Positions 24,901 through 39,900 of a stretch of 64,000 nucleotides of DNA are shown here, piece after piece. Each line of letters opens with the position of its first letter. The first letter of the stretch is position 1. Under the pieces are notes generated by a model. The model saw nothing but the letters and a program-made list of their open reading frames with translations, did not search any database and was not told the DNA's origin. Origin of the DNA: Monodelphis domestica (lineage: Eukaryota; Chordata; Mammalia; Didelphimorphia; Didelphidae); assembly GCF_027887165.1 (NCBI RefSeq), contig NC_077230.1, positions 33,741,351 through 33,805,350 of the forward strand, written 5' to 3'. The position numbers were made by a program, and so were the translations under genes.

Positions 24901-27900
24901 AACATAGGCTTAATAAACACAGGGTCTGAATGCAGTTCAGGCTCTCTGGACCTCTGAAATTCAGAATGTTGATTTTATGCAGAACACAATAACCTCAAGA
25001 CTGATGTTGGATCATTTATGTAGGACAGGCAGTTAGAGGTTCAAGTTTGCTGAATTGAGCCCTAAAGATCTTGTGTCCACATGGAAAAAGCTGCCAGACT
25101 CCTAGAGTGGGGAGGACAGCCCATCCTCCTTCTGTTCAGGAGAGAATTATTTGCCACATGCCCTAGAGTCATGATGGTAAACCTCTGGCACATGTGCCAA
25201 AGATGGCACAGAGAGACCTCTCTGTGGACACACATATGCCTTCCATGGCAGAGTTAATTACTAGAAAGGTAGAAGAACTTGGGGTAGGGGGACTGCTCCC
25301 TTCCCCTCTCTCCACTGTGCATCCTTACCCCTCAGTACTCACTCCCATTCCTGAGTGGAGTGCTCAGGCTACTCTCCTCTCTTTCTCCCTCCCCTGTCTG
25401 AGTAAGGGCAGAGGACACTTGGTTGCTGGGTGGCATGGTCTCTAAAAGGTTCTAAAAGGTTTGCCATCACTATCCTAGAGCCTTTTTGGTGAACCTATAG
25501 CAGGTGTGCTGGAGGGGCTGCTCCCTTCCCCTCTCCATGTGCACAAGGACAATTCTTATATCACTTGCCCCTCAGCCTAGCAGTCAAATGGGAACATTTC
25601 CTCCTTCCCCTGTCTGGAGTAAAGTCAGTTGTTCTTACATGCATCGTGAGGGTTTCAGTTTGGTCACTTGCTCTCTAAAAGTTTTGCCATCACTGCCCTG
25701 GAGAATCAAAGGAGGTGATGCGATAACACCCCACACACACATACCTCCTCCTGTCACAGCTCTGAGCATGTTCCATCTCCATTATCATGACATTTATATG
25801 AGAAGACAGTCAGATAGACAGGCAGACATAGTGCAAAATTCATTATTCACATTTGTTCTAAATGCAAGTTTAGGCCTTTCTTGAACCTCTAATATGAGAA
25901 AAATCACAATTCAAGAGAGCTGTGATTACTTCTGTTACAATGATTGGGAGAATCATGTGGCATAATTTTGGAGTTGTGTGTTTTTATTTTATCTTTAGAG
26001 CTCATTAAATAATATTTGAGTAAGTAGAGATATAGGCTAGATGTATAATTTCATTGAAATAGGGAATACTCATGTGTATAGTTAGAAAATCTTGAAACCC
26101 TACTACATTACCCAGAATACTTTTCCCTTTGTGCACATTTGAGTCAATTCACATAACTGTTTATAAGTTCTGTAGCTCCTCTCAATTGCTCTCTTCTTTC
26201 ATGACTGGTCCTGGGTATCGGTAGTTCTTTTATTTTAGTTATTAATTAATAGAAGTTTAAAAATAAAATTTATAGAATATTAATTTTAATCTTTACATTT
26301 TGGTTTACCACAAAGAGAATTTTCAAATATTTTTTTAAGATAGAATAGATAAATTTTTTCAAGCATGCTTTTCTGCCAGCCCACCTGCTTTCCCCACCAT
26401 CTGTTTGAACCAGCTCTCCTCCCACTACTGCTGCTGCCACCCACCACCAGATCTTAGCAGTGGTTTCTCCTCCCCCTGCATGCTCTTGGGAAGAGTGCTC
26501 AGCTGCAGTCTCCCACTGCTATTTCTGATTCAAGTTTCTGCACAGAGGGTGAGATTCCCCAATTTTTGGCCAGTCTTTTCCCCACTCCAGGTGGGTTTTT
26601 GAGCCTGTGCTAGCTATTTTTCAGTGAGGAAAAGTGACACCATGCTATTCAGCCCCACCCCCTTCTAGTTTATAAGCTGAATTTCTTAAACTGACCCTTG
26701 GCACCCAGCTTGCAACTCAGGATTTTTTTCACAGGAAAGGGGACCCCTCTGCTGTTTTTTTTTTTTTGAGGGCACATTAACACAAATCAATGGATTTTAG
26801 ATTTTATTTTTCTGCCTCCTACCCAAAACATCGAGGACTAATCTTTCTTTCATATGAAAATATGCTATTGTTCTCCCTTGAAGTTTTGCCCTTCTTTGAG
26901 TTTACTCTTTAAATAAAATCCATTCAGTCTTCCCTTTTTTTTTTTGGAGGAAAAATGCTTTTACAAAGCATGCTAGGAACTCTCACAGAACAGTTTGAAT
27001 TGCTTGATGTCTAACTAGTGCATATTAGTTCTTGTTTTTTTTTTTACTAGCAATATGTATTTGCACTGCATATTTCCCATTTTGTTTGCTTCTCAAGAAT
27101 ATGCAACAGGCTAGGGGGCAGCTGGGTAGCTCAGTGGATTGCAAGCCAGCCCTAGAGATGGGAGGTCCTAGGTTCAAATCTGGCCTCAGACACTTCCCAG
27201 CTTTGTGACCATGGGCAAGTCACTTGACCCCCATTGCCTAGCCCTTACCACTCTTCTGCCTTGGAGCCAATACTCAGTATTGACTCCAAGAAGGAAGGTA
27301 AGGGTTTAAAAAAAAAAAGAATATGCAACAGGCTAGACTGCTTAAATTAGAGACCAAACTGAAATATTCTGACAAAATGTTATGAGGTTCAGATGTGTAC
27401 CCCTGGGGTTCAGGAAGGATACCTTTGGAAAGAATGCAAGACTCCAAAACTTAGCTTAAAAACAAAAAGAGAAATTTATTAGTTTAGGAGGCAATGTTGA
27501 GAATGGCCAGGAGGATAGCAAGGTGGAGCAGCAAGATGGGGAGCAGTTCCTTGGGAGGACAGCATGAAAGGAAAGGCTGCTCCCCTAAGGACAGCATAGA
27601 TGGAAAAGCTGTCCCCCCAGACGACATCAGTTCTGGGGATTTTATACTCTTTACAACAGATGCTATGTCATGGTGTGGACATGACCTAGAGTGTTAATAA
27701 TCACTCAGGCATTTGGTGGGGTTGAGGTGGTCATCTGACTTGGGTCTGCCTGGAGGCATGAAGATTCCTTAACAAAAAGATATCTTGAGATATAGCCTGA
27801 TAGGATCTTGGTGTAGCCTGGAGGTGTGTCTCTCTGTCCAAAATAGTTTGCCTGAGTTTCTGGGGGTACAGTGCCCATGTCAAAAGTTTTGATATTCTTA

Positions 27901-30900
27901 AATATTCTCAACACACAGAGTAGAGAATCCTGCCCATTGCTTCTATCAGAAATTTCCGAGTTCTGACAAATGAAGTGCAAATAGTTAATAAATAGTGCGG
28001 AGGGGAATGAACTTTAAAAGAGATCTGGAAGTTTATTGTTTCTTAACTACTTTTAATTTATTAACCTCCATGAGAGTAAAAGAAGTCTATTGGAATTGGA
28101 GAAAAGGATTTTTGACGTCCCTGCCTATGTCTTTGTTACGCTTATTTTATTTGCTGATTGCTTGTGTTAAGAGTTAATTTTTTTAAAGTTCATATGTTAA
28201 TCTAATCAATATCTTTCTGATATACTGAATCATTTCAAGCTAATGTTTTTGCCTATTAGATATATTCTATTATATTGATTTTTGTACCTTTCCCCTCTGA
28301 CTGTACTGAAGAACATCATTATGAAAGCCCATAAACACCTTTTTCAGTGGCAAAATCATAACTCATTAGGGATGTGCTGCATTTGTCACATAGATAATGA
28401 TGGATGGACTTCATCAAAACTGGTTACAACTTGTATACAACCTTTAGAGAATTTAATGAGCTAAGAATTTCAATTGCAATTTTAAGAGGTCTACAGAAAT
28501 TACTTTAGATATCTAGGAGATTTCTGGAATGATATTTAAAATATATATGCATACATATATTTTAAAAAATGTTGAACTAAAGGTAGAGAACCAAATAGAT
28601 GTTCCTACCTAGCCTAGAAAGGCTAAGTGACTTGCCCAAGTTAATACAACTAATTAGTGGCAAGTTACAACTAGGTTCTAGAACTAGAACTTGAGTCCAA
28701 ATCTCTTTAATTCCAAGATGGTTTGATTGCCAGTTGTATGAAACTGCTACCTTTTCTTCCACAGTGACCTGAAATTTGTTATTGGGGCACTGAAAATATT
28801 AATAGAAGAAGATCAGGGATGTAGAAAAAACATCCAAGCTATCTTTGAGCAGGTAAGACAGCACAGTTCCTCCCCATTAATCAAGTTTTATTGAATGTTA
28901 GTTGTGTTCACAGTGATAAAAGTGGTGGAAAGCAAAGCAGTCAGTGTGAATGGTGCCCATAATAATGCATGAAATAAATGCTTCCTATTTCATTCATCCA
29001 TTCTTTTGATCAGTCCAAACAAAACTTTTCAATCTTACTAAAACTCTTCTTGGCCTAAGAGGACTGCTTTATGAAAGGTGAATTGACCAAAACTCCCATA
29101 TCACTACTCTCTGCCTAGTACTACTTATCACTCTTTAGAAAATCCAGTATGGAAATCATTTGGGAACCCCAGCCTACTACTACTACTAATCCATGAATTG
29201 TGTCTACTTGATCAAGAGAAAGGATCATCGGCTGGGGTATCCTTCTTCCTTGCTTCCCTTACTCCATTGCAGCTATTAACTACTCTTAGGTCTTAAGATG
29301 TGAATCAGTATCTTTCTTCCTTCTGAAGTGAAGAAGGCCCACCAGGCTTTTTTTATTATTATTTTCTCTGTGAATGTGCCTCTGAAGTCTGCTAGAATGT
29401 AGGCCTTACAATCGATTTCCCCTACTTTTATGCTATCATTGTAACTACTAATTGAAGTACCTCTGGATGTGTGCAAAATGCTGCTAAGCGCTGGAGACAT
29501 AAAGAGAAAAAATGAAACATTTCCTGATCTTGAGACACTCTTACTCGATACTCTAAGTGGAAAGTACAACATTTAAAATAAGGTTCAGCTGAAGCACAAG
29601 ATGGAATGCTTCAGAAGTCCTGGGGTCTCAGTGGTAGAATGGATGGAATGGATAGCAAGAGCCATTTGGCAATGATTTCACAAAGATTAGTTAGACTGGT
29701 TCTGCCATCTATCACATCAGTAAATTCTTTTTGTATTTGAGGATTAAACCCAGTGTCTCGGTCACATATTATCAAGGCTTTCCTGTTGTTATTGGATAAA
29801 GTCTAAACCCAGTACCTTCCATACTCTGACACCAGAGGGTTCCATACTTAATTCCCAGAGTACCATGACATAAATTTTTTATTATATATAATATATATAT
29901 ATGCATATATCTATATCTATATCTTTGTAGTCATATAAATCTTATATACCCAGAGCTTAGCTGAGGACCAGAAGACCAGACATGGAAGAAGCTCTTAGTA
30001 GTGAATATCATTTTTCCTTTTTTCTATACGCATGTAAATCTGTGTGTCAGTATATACATATATATGCACATAAATGCATGCACACATTTATTTATATATG
30101 TGTATGTGTGTATGTGTCGATATCTATACCTCTATCTAAGGCCAGGTTACTTACTCATCAGACCTGCCCTAACATTCTTCTAGTTTGCAAAAGGGCTTGT
30201 CACTGTAATTTCTCAGCTATTATGGTATTTCCACTGACTGTTTTTGAACATCTCTTGGAGTCCATTTTACTAAATTACAATCCTCCTAGAAGCAGAAACT
30301 GTCTTTCCCCCTGTATATACAGAACTATGCAGGAAGAGAGGCTTCATTTTGTAGTGTTAGGAAGTGATATGTATTGAAGTGGTCCCCCTGATGTCCATCC
30401 TGGATGTCTGAAGCTCACCAGGTCAGTAACATCTTACTGCTTTTGGCAGCTTCCTGCAACTAAATGGCAGTGAAGGTGTCACCTTGCCTTGAAAAACACA
30501 ATTCTTAGCTGGGAGAGCTTTTAAGCTTTGGATTCTATCCCTAACCTCATTCCTATCTACATGCCTATCTCTTTCCCTCTTCCCATTCCCATCCATGTCC
30601 CCATCTCAGTTCCCAAACCTATCCCTGTCTCTAATCTCATGTAAATCTCTCGTCCTATCCTGATTAGTTTTACTCAATAGCTACTAGTCATGGAATTTGT
30701 GCATATGTTTTTGAATGTAATAGATCTTAAGGGGTCATTTGAGAATAAAGAGGTCAGATAAGTGGCTAGCAGGAATAAATGAGATGGTTGTGACTGTTGG
30801 AGAGGAAAAGGATTGAATAGCGTGTAATTAATAGATTTATTTTGGTTCATTTGGTAAATTTCAGGCTAACATTTTTCAAGACAAATATAAAGACATGAAC

Positions 30901-33900
30901 ACATACAAAGTGAATATGGAACAGAAACCTGATGAATCAAATAAAGAAGGCACATTTTTACCATTGGCCCCAGAAGAAGAATTATTACTAGAACAATTTA
31001 AAATAAAACCTAAAGAGATAAAAAATGAAGATTTATCACCAGGGCAATTATTAGCCCAAGGGGATTTCAATTCAGGTAAGACATATATCCTTGCTCAAAA
31101 CATTTGACCCTAAAGTTTTCTGATAGAAAAGAGAAATTTGGAACAAATGTTTCTATCACTCACCGAATCTCTGGTCTCTATTCCTTTTCCCTTCATATCT
31201 CTAATAATCCTTTTCCCTTCATATCTCTAATAATGAGAATGCCAGCTGCTTTATAAGGCTTTCTCAACTATTGGTGATCCCTCTCTGGGTGATTGAACTA
31301 TAAGGGACCTTGGAAATATTCTACTATAACATTTTAATTGCTATAGAAATCTATCCTATATGTATGTCAGAATGTCATTTAGCTTCTGCCTCAAAATATG
31401 CAGTGATAGGAAACTCATTTTCTCAACATCCAGGCCACACTATTGCTAAATTACTTAAGCTTTTAGAAAAGATTTCAGTACAATTTTATTTTGCTCATGC
31501 TTTTTTTAATAATTTAGTTGTATTCCCTTCTTTTGAAATAATACAGAAAAAGATCTTGTTCCTCTTTCCCTATTACTATCTATCTGACATATAAAATCAA
31601 CTTATTATCCACCTAAGTTTTTTTTAATATCTATGATCATGTTTAGACTGAAGACAATCTTTATATGATTTCTTATTACATCCTTGGGACATGGTTTTGG
31701 TTAGAGTCTATTATCCATCCTACTTTAATGACATCCATTTTGGTTTATCAACGTTCTGTTGGTCTCATTGCAACAAAATCTTTTTTTTTTTTAATTCAAT
31801 TACTTATAGGAATAATTTTGGCCATTTCTTTTGACATTTTAAAATTCAGATACCCCCATCTCCCTTTCCCTACCTGAGGGGGTGAAGAATCTGATATAGG
31901 TTATACTCATACTATCATGTAATACCTATTTCCATATGGTTCCCATCATGATAGACACATAACACACATATTCAATAGAAATCTCATGAAGATTTATAAT
32001 ATAACTTATAATTTATAATATAACTATTATAGTGGAAGATGTCAAGTTTTGATCTACACTCAGATTTTTTTTTTGTAGCTTCCTTGACCATTGATAGTAT
32101 GTTCTTCATGTATTACCTTGGAAGCTTAATGATAATGGTTTAGTCCTTCACAGTTGATCATTGTATAATATTTCTGTTATAGTCTCTAGTTATAGTTGTT
32201 CTGCTCACTTTTTCTGAATTCATCCTGTTCATTGTTCCTTATGGCATAATAGTAATCCATTACAACCATATTCCACAGCTTGATCATTCAACCACTAAAT
32301 AATGGACAACCCCTCAGTTTCCAATTCTTTGCCACTATAAAAAGAGCTGATAATAATATTTTGGCACAGTTAATTCCTTTTATTCTATCTTTGATCCATT
32401 TGGGATCCTGAACCTTTAGTGAGATTGTTGTATAGACCTTTGGGTATTGTTTCATATAAGTCTCCAGAATGGTTGTATCGATTCACACTATCACCAATGA
32501 ATTTTATTAGTGTTACAATTTTCCCACCTCCTCTTCAACATTTATCATTTTCCATTTTGGTCATGTTAGCTAATCTGAAGGGTATGAGATCATTTTGCAG
32601 AGTTGGCTTAATTTTCATTTCTTTCATCAATAGTGATTGGGAATTTTTTAAAATATGGCTATGTAAAGTTTTAATCTCTTCTGAGAAATGCCTATTCAAA
32701 TCCTTTGACCATTTCTCAATTGAGGAATGTTGTGTATTATAAATTTGACTCAGTTCTCTTTATATTTAAGAAATGAGACTTTTGTCAAAAATTGCTATAA
32801 ATTTTTCCTCAGAATTTGTTTTTTCATTTCTAATCTTAAGTACATTTGTTTTATTTGTGCAAAACCTTTTTAATATAATGAAATCAAAATGCCCTTTTAA
32901 TCAAGTATGCCGATGATTTATTTATTTTATTTTTTCATAAAACAAACTATTTGTCTTATTTTATTAGTTCTATGGTTTTCTTACTTTCAATCTATTCATC
33001 CCTTGCTTGATTTTCATGATTTCCAATTTGCTGTTTAATTGAGGATTTTTAAATTTGTCCTTTTCTAGGATTTTTAGTTGTATCACCAATTCCCTTATGA
33101 CCTGCTCTTTTTCTACTTTACCTGATATAAGCAATAAGAGATGTGAATTTTCCTCTAAGTACGGCTTTGGCTACATGCTAAAAAATTTGATATGTTGTCT
33201 CCTTATAATCATTGTCTTTAATGAAATTATTGATTGTTTCTATGATTCATTCTTTGACCCATTTATTCTTTAGGCAAAAATTTGTTTATATCTATCATAT
33301 GCCATACTCCATAAATTTATTTATTGGCAAATAGAGAAGGTTTCCTATTTTAGCTATAAATATCACTTGTATAAATTGTTCATTAGAAAACACCTTTTTC
33401 CTGGGTGCCATCCATTACTTGCATTCCTTTTGCACTGTGAATCTGTGAACATTTGGAGTATCACTGTCATTGCTAACAGAAGGAAATCTGGTTCAGCCTT
33501 ATGAATCTGATATCTGGAAGAATGAATACTGGTGAATTGAGCAACAGTTTGAAAATGAATGCTGTACTTCAGGGGCTGACTTTTTTTTGGCTGCCAAGTA
33601 CCAACAATTAATATGATTGTTGTTCAGAGAATATTAGAACCTCTAGTGTGAGGGCTTGCTGAACGCTTTTCAGGGCTGCTTATCTACCTTTGGTGTCTAG
33701 TTGTCACTTAGCTCTCACCTGTGGTTCCAAGAAGTTGTAGCATGTGGAGCAGCCTGTTAAAACTGAACAGATGGGTTAAGTTAGGTTGATATCTACTCCA
33801 GGCTTGTGAATACCTCCTCCTGGAATAGGTTGGATGAGAAAATTTGCTTCAGTAACCATGAATGTAGCTGAAGTAAGCACTGTGGAGTGCGTAGAGTTTG

Positions 33901-36900
33901 GTTGGACATCTAAGACACTAAAGTCATTTAGGTTCAGTGTCAATCATCTAGGTTCAGTGTCAGTCATCCAGACTTTTGTCTTGCCAAAGGATTTAGATGA
34001 TTCTGCAAGAAAGAGTGAGGCTGACAATTTTGTGCAACTCACTTAAATCCAATTCATACACAAGTGAAGATATTACTCTGTGATGTCACTGGTACTTTTC
34101 AAACATAAGGATCACCACCACCACTGCCAACTGATTAATCAACATTTTTGACTGTCTCATCCTTTTAAGTCTTCTTCAATCTAGCTTTACTTGTTTTAAA
34201 CTGCCCTTGCAATGGGACTAGTATTTTCTTGGTAGATATCCTAGATCATCAGTCTTAGAAGGAACCTCAAAGACCACCCACTTTAATCCCTTCATTTTGT
34301 AGGTGAGAAAAATGAGGCCCGGAGAAGATATTCAGATAGTTACCTTCCCAGCGGTGACTTCATGGCTTCTGGCTCTAAAATCAAGGCCAAAGGTAGGTCC
34401 TTCACTTTATAAGATGTCTAAGCCTTGGTCAGCAATAGTAACCAATGAAAGATTGCTGTTGTCCCTTGCTAATCCTAGTAAAATATTTGTGTACTGTTGT
34501 ACTCATTGAATTATTTATTTTTCTTAGAGACCCAAATAAAAAAAGAAAAAGAAGAAGAAGAAATAGTAGTGGAGGAAGAGATTATTAGCACTGGAAAACC
34601 TACAGAGGGAAAGCCTAAAAAGAGATTTTCCTGGTTCCAGTAAGAGATGTACTTTTTATATATGGATAACAATATTCTTAATAAACAAAACATTTTATTT
34701 CTCCTGGAATTTACCTCTTTGGCTACTGTTTGCTATGTTTTTTTGCCCCTTTCTACAAAAGAACATTATTTATATGAATTTTCTCAGTTGTTCAAATCTT
34801 CCTTTAATGGGTGCTGGCATAGAGTAAAGGTGTCAAATTCACAGTTTATGGATGTGACCCAGAGAGATCCATTTCTTTTTGAGTCTGATAATAACAACTT
34901 AGTGGGAAAAGTATAGGACATGGAATCTGAGTTATCTGCATTCAGACTGGAGTTTTATCACCTAGTCATGTGTTCAAATTCAAGTATTTTCTGATCAATA
35001 GGTTACAGACTTCCCATCTATAAAATATTACAAGTTGACATCTAGCGTTACTTGAGATCTAAATCAGTGACCCCCTCACTCCTTACAAGACAAATCATGT
35101 ATTAGTTGTGGTTAATGTGGAGGAGGAAGAAGTAGAGAAATTATATTGTGCCATATGCACACATATTTAACTTAACTGGCTTCCATATCTAGTTTTATAT
35201 TTTTACCTATAGCGCCAAATTTGATCTTGCCCCTTCTCTAATACATGTGCTGACATAGCACGTATCCTACAAAAAGTGTAACTCCAAACTCTTTTAACAT
35301 GTAGCTTTGTCTTTTTTTTCAGAATTGAAATTCATGAAATTTTTATAGTGTGCATCTATTTAAGATCTTTTTTTGTGTCATAGTAGAATGTATTTTTGTG
35401 TTTTAATAATTATTTCCCTTTCAAATGTTGTATGATTCTAGCAATATCAAAGAACGCAAGCTGTGGAACTTCTTTCATTTTAAAAAACATGACGAACAAG
35501 TAAAGAATGTGCACAAGTGGGAAGAAATTGATCAAGAGGTAAATTTTCATTATGTTAAATTTATCAAAGATTTAAGTTTGTTTCCCCATTTAAATTACTA
35601 GAGAGTGAGCTTTTTCTTGAATTAGAAAACTATAATTTACCTTGGATTGAGGAGTTAACATTCTGTCATAATTAATAATCAGTATTAATCAGGAATAAAA
35701 TTACCCGAGTAAGGAGCAAAAGTACCATAGCGGCAACTGTTTGGCCTTGAAGTCACTTTTTTGTTCCCAGAGATCATTCAAGAACCTCTCTCAAGAAAAG
35801 GGAATGATTAAGAACTCTTAAAACATTTGAATTCTCTGTATTTGGATGTTCTAAGGACAAAGGATAATTGATTCAACTTTTGGCCTCAGAATATTGTTGG
35901 CTAAAAATTTTCTAAAATGATGGCACAGAGTATTGAAATACACTTAACCTAGAGAAAAGTGCAAGTTGAATTGTTATGGGCTGATGCAGGTAGGAAGTGA
36001 TAACATATTAGGATAATTTTCCCTCCATGAGACAGAAGGGGTCTCTGAAGGGGCTGTACAATATTTAAAAAATAACAGGTAGGTAAAATGGTAAAAGTTT
36101 AACAAGAAATACCACTTTCGGTTGTTGGTAAAATAAGAGGAGAGATTGCATGTGTATGTCTTGATTGACTGTGCCTGTGTTACTGAGCAAAAAAAAGAAC
36201 ATGAGAGCCACAGATGGGCCAATATGTCAATGAAGGAAAATAATAAATGTTGAAGGGGATATGGCAGAATTGGGACACTAATGCATTGCTAGTGGAGTTG
36301 TGAATTAATACAAGCATTCTGGAGGGAAATTTGGAATTATGAGCAAAGGGATTTAAAAGAACACATTTGATCCTTTGATCCAGCAATACCACTGCTGGGT
36401 TTGTACTCCAAAGAGATAATAAGGAAAAATGCGTATACAAAATATTCATAGCTGAGCTCTTTGTGGTGGCAAAAATTGGAAAATGAGGGGATATTCCTCA
36501 GTTAGGGAATGACTAAACAAATTGTGGTATATGTTGGTGATGGAATACTATTGTGTTATAAGGAATGATGACCTACTTGATTTCTATATGAACTGGAAAG
36601 ACCTTCATGAACTGAAGCAGAGTGAAATGAGCAGAACCAATCGAATGATATACACTGAAAGTGAAACATTGTAGAACTATCCAACATAATGAACTTTACT
36701 ACTAGCAGCATACAATAGTCCAGGACATTCCTGAAGGACTTATGAGAAAGAATCCTATCTATATTGAGAGAGAGAACTATGGGAATAGAAATGAAAAAGA
36801 AACTTAAGACTTAACACTTAGAACTTGTTTATATGAATATATGATTTGGTGTTTGAGCTCTATGGTAAAAATGAATAATATAAAATTAGATATCAAGGGA

Positions 36901-39900
36901 TAACATTTGTACAATCCAGTAGAATTGCTTATTGCTTCTGGGAGGGAAAAAGGGAAAGAAAATGAATCATATAAACTTGAAAAAATATTAAAAATAAAAA
37001 AAGAATATGAGGTATGAGGTCAATTGAGAAAATATCTATTGATCTTCACACACATATTTTTACACATACATAAATAAATAGATACACATGTACATATGAG
37101 TAAGTCCAACTAAAGATTTCATCACCCACCAGGCATTAGGAGGTATTTCTGACCTGCCCAATTTTGTTTGTGCTCTAGCTAGCAAGAATAAAATTCTGAA
37201 TTGCCTCACATTTGGAATTCTTTTGAATCCTCTAAGGATAGCCCCCATCTCTTAATAGATACTGAAAAAGGACCCCCACAACACTGTCTAATGGAGATGG
37301 GCATATTTTTTTCAATTTTCTTTTACTTATAAAATAATAAATGGCAACAAAATACAAGCTTTCCTCCAAACCTAAAGGTGACAACATTGAATATATTTAG
37401 TATTTGTAATCATGATGGTCAACTTGCCAAAATCTTGTAAAAAAAGTAAGATTTGTTTCCATTTACTTTCTAGAAATATTACCCATCAGTAGAAATAGAC
37501 AAAAAACTAGGATGCACTTTAATAGTTCCTGACCAGTTTCTCAACTGATATGGTAACCTCAATTGGAAAGTTATGGATATCAGACACTGGAAGATGGAAT
37601 TGGGGACTTGAGGGTTCTTTGCCTTTATAAGAACCATCACTAGATTCTAAAGTTAGCTAACACCTAGCTAATCTAACTTCTAGTCTTAGAACCTGATGAT
37701 GACTCTTCGAAACCCCAGCAGCTCCCACCAGGCCAAGTTGCCTCAACTTCCTTCCTGGGTGGATATTGGGTAAAGTGGCCTGTGTTCCTGGCCAAAGAAG
37801 AGACAAAACTACCTGGGTAAAGGTAGATTTTAGTTCAATTTATTTTGGCCATGGAGAATAACTGAATACACTTTGGATGTAGATAATTTTCCTCTCATCT
37901 TGTCTTAACTTGGAGTAGGTGGAAACATTTTAGTATTAATACATTCCCTTACAAAGTCATCACTCCTTAAGTGAAAATATATCGAGTATTTTGCCTGTTT
38001 TAGAATACTGCTATTTTTAAAAAGGCTCCAAAGTATTTTCATTGCAAAAAATAAAGTTTTTTCCTGGTTTACAAAACTCACTTCAGATCTCTTGTTGTTC
38101 TGTGAATTTTTGACATACAGATGAAAGAAAAGGGTGGTGGGGATAAGAAATACAGCAGCCTTGAAAAGCAAAAATTATAAAAAAACGAACTGTGAAAGGA
38201 GGGATGATTTTGGAAAAATGGTCTCTAAGGCTCCTTTGAGTTTTTGCTGTCTATGGTTATATTAACATATAGTCATGGAAGCTTTTTAAATATTGTGTCT
38301 CTTGATCTCTAGGTATTGGATGATTACTGTCCTTATTCTACTGAAGCCCCTAAAACATTGCCAACACAGTGGACAAATATTGAAGTTGGTAATTGGTTAT
38401 GGAGCATTGGAATGGAGGAGTATGTTGTAAAATTTTATTGTAAAGGAATAAATGGTGGAAAACTCCTTATACTGGACAATCGCTCGCTAAAAGTAAGTAT
38501 GCTAATCTAGGTGATATAGATGAATGTTTACAAAAATATAAATTGCCTAGATTAACATATGAAGAAATAGAATTCTTAAATAATCCCATATCAGAAAAAG
38601 AAATTGAACAAGCCATCAAGGATCTCCTTAAGAAAAACATCCCCAGGCCTGATGAATTAACAAGGGAATTCTATCAAACATCAAAGAAAAGCTCAAAGTT
38701 CTTTTGGAGAAGAACAAAAGATCAAGGATATCCAGGGAAATAATGAAAAAAAAAAAACGCAAAGGAAGGTGGCCTTTGTAGTACCAGATCTCAAACTATG
38801 GTAGCCTTTTTAGTACCAGATCTCAAACTATACTATAAAGCAGTGGTCATCAAAACAATTTGGTAATGGCTAAGAGGGAGAAAGGAGGATCAGTGGAATA
38901 GACATGGGTTAAGTGACCTCAGCAAGACAGTCTATGACAAGTCCAAACATCATAGCTTTTGGGACAAAATGTAAAATAAATAATTTTGATTACATCAAAT
39001 TAAAAAAGTTTTGTACAAACAAAACCAATGCAACCAAAATTAGAAGGGAAGTAACAAATTGGGAAACAATCTTCATAACAAAATCTCTGACAAAGGTCTA
39101 ATTACTCAAATTGACAAAAAGTAAATCAATTGTCCAAAAAAATCAAGCCATTCTATAATTAATAAATGAGCAAGGGACAGTGTTCTAAAAATCTAATAAT
39201 CAGAGAAATGCAAATCAAAACAACTCACCTCATACCTAGAAGATTGGCTAATATGACAGCAAAAGAAAGTAATGAATGATGGGGAGAGGGGGTGTGGAAA
39301 AGTTGGGATATTTGCATTGCTGGTAGACTTGTGAATTGATCCAACCATTCTGGAGGGCCATTTGGAACTATGCCCAAAAGGGGCTAAAAGACTGTCTGCC
39401 CATTGATCCAGCCATAACACTGCTGGGTTTGTACCTCAAAGAGATAATAAGGAAAAAGACATGTACACGAATATTCGTAGCTGCACTCTTTTTGGTGGCA
39501 AAAAATTGGAAAATGAGGGGATGCCCTTCAGTTGGGGAATGGCTGAACAAATTATGGTATATGTTGGTGATGGAATTACTATTGTGCTCAAAGGAATAAT
39601 AAAATAGAGGAATTCCATGGGAACTGGAAAAGCCTCCAAGAAGTAATGCAGAGTGAAAGGAGCAGAACCAGGAGAACATTGTACACAGAGACTGATACAC
39701 TGTGGTACAATCGAATGTAATCGATTTTTCCATTAGTGGCAATGCAGTGATCCTGAAGAACCCAGAGGGATCTATGAGAAAGAACACTATTCACATTCAG
39801 AAGAAAAACTGTAGGAGTAGAAACACTGAAGAAAAACAACTGCTTGATTACATGGGTCTAGGGGGATATGTTTGGGGATGTAGACCATAAAGGAACATCC

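Noticed and set aside
25504-25884. 126-codon + strand open frame
   Set aside because: It begins inside the second hAT element and has no family resemblance; C-rich transposon sequence is simply stop-poor.
29276-29572. 98-codon minus-strand open frame
   Set aside because: No splice sites, no homology among paralogues and no recognisable domain.
30535-30660. Telomere-like CCCTAA/CCCTAT tract, also at 52850-52960
   Set aside because: Units are irregular and interspersed with CCCATT and CTATCT. It is an old pyrimidine-rich tract, not an interstitial telomere array.
37600-37890. Possible LTR
   Set aside because: A TATAAG-like site is present, but there is no correctly placed poly(A) signal, no clear termini and no target duplication.
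39368-39787. Longest minus-strand open frame in the window (139 codons)
   Set aside because: It lies antisense within an L1 ORF2 end, and similar antisense frames appear in every other L1 copy here.
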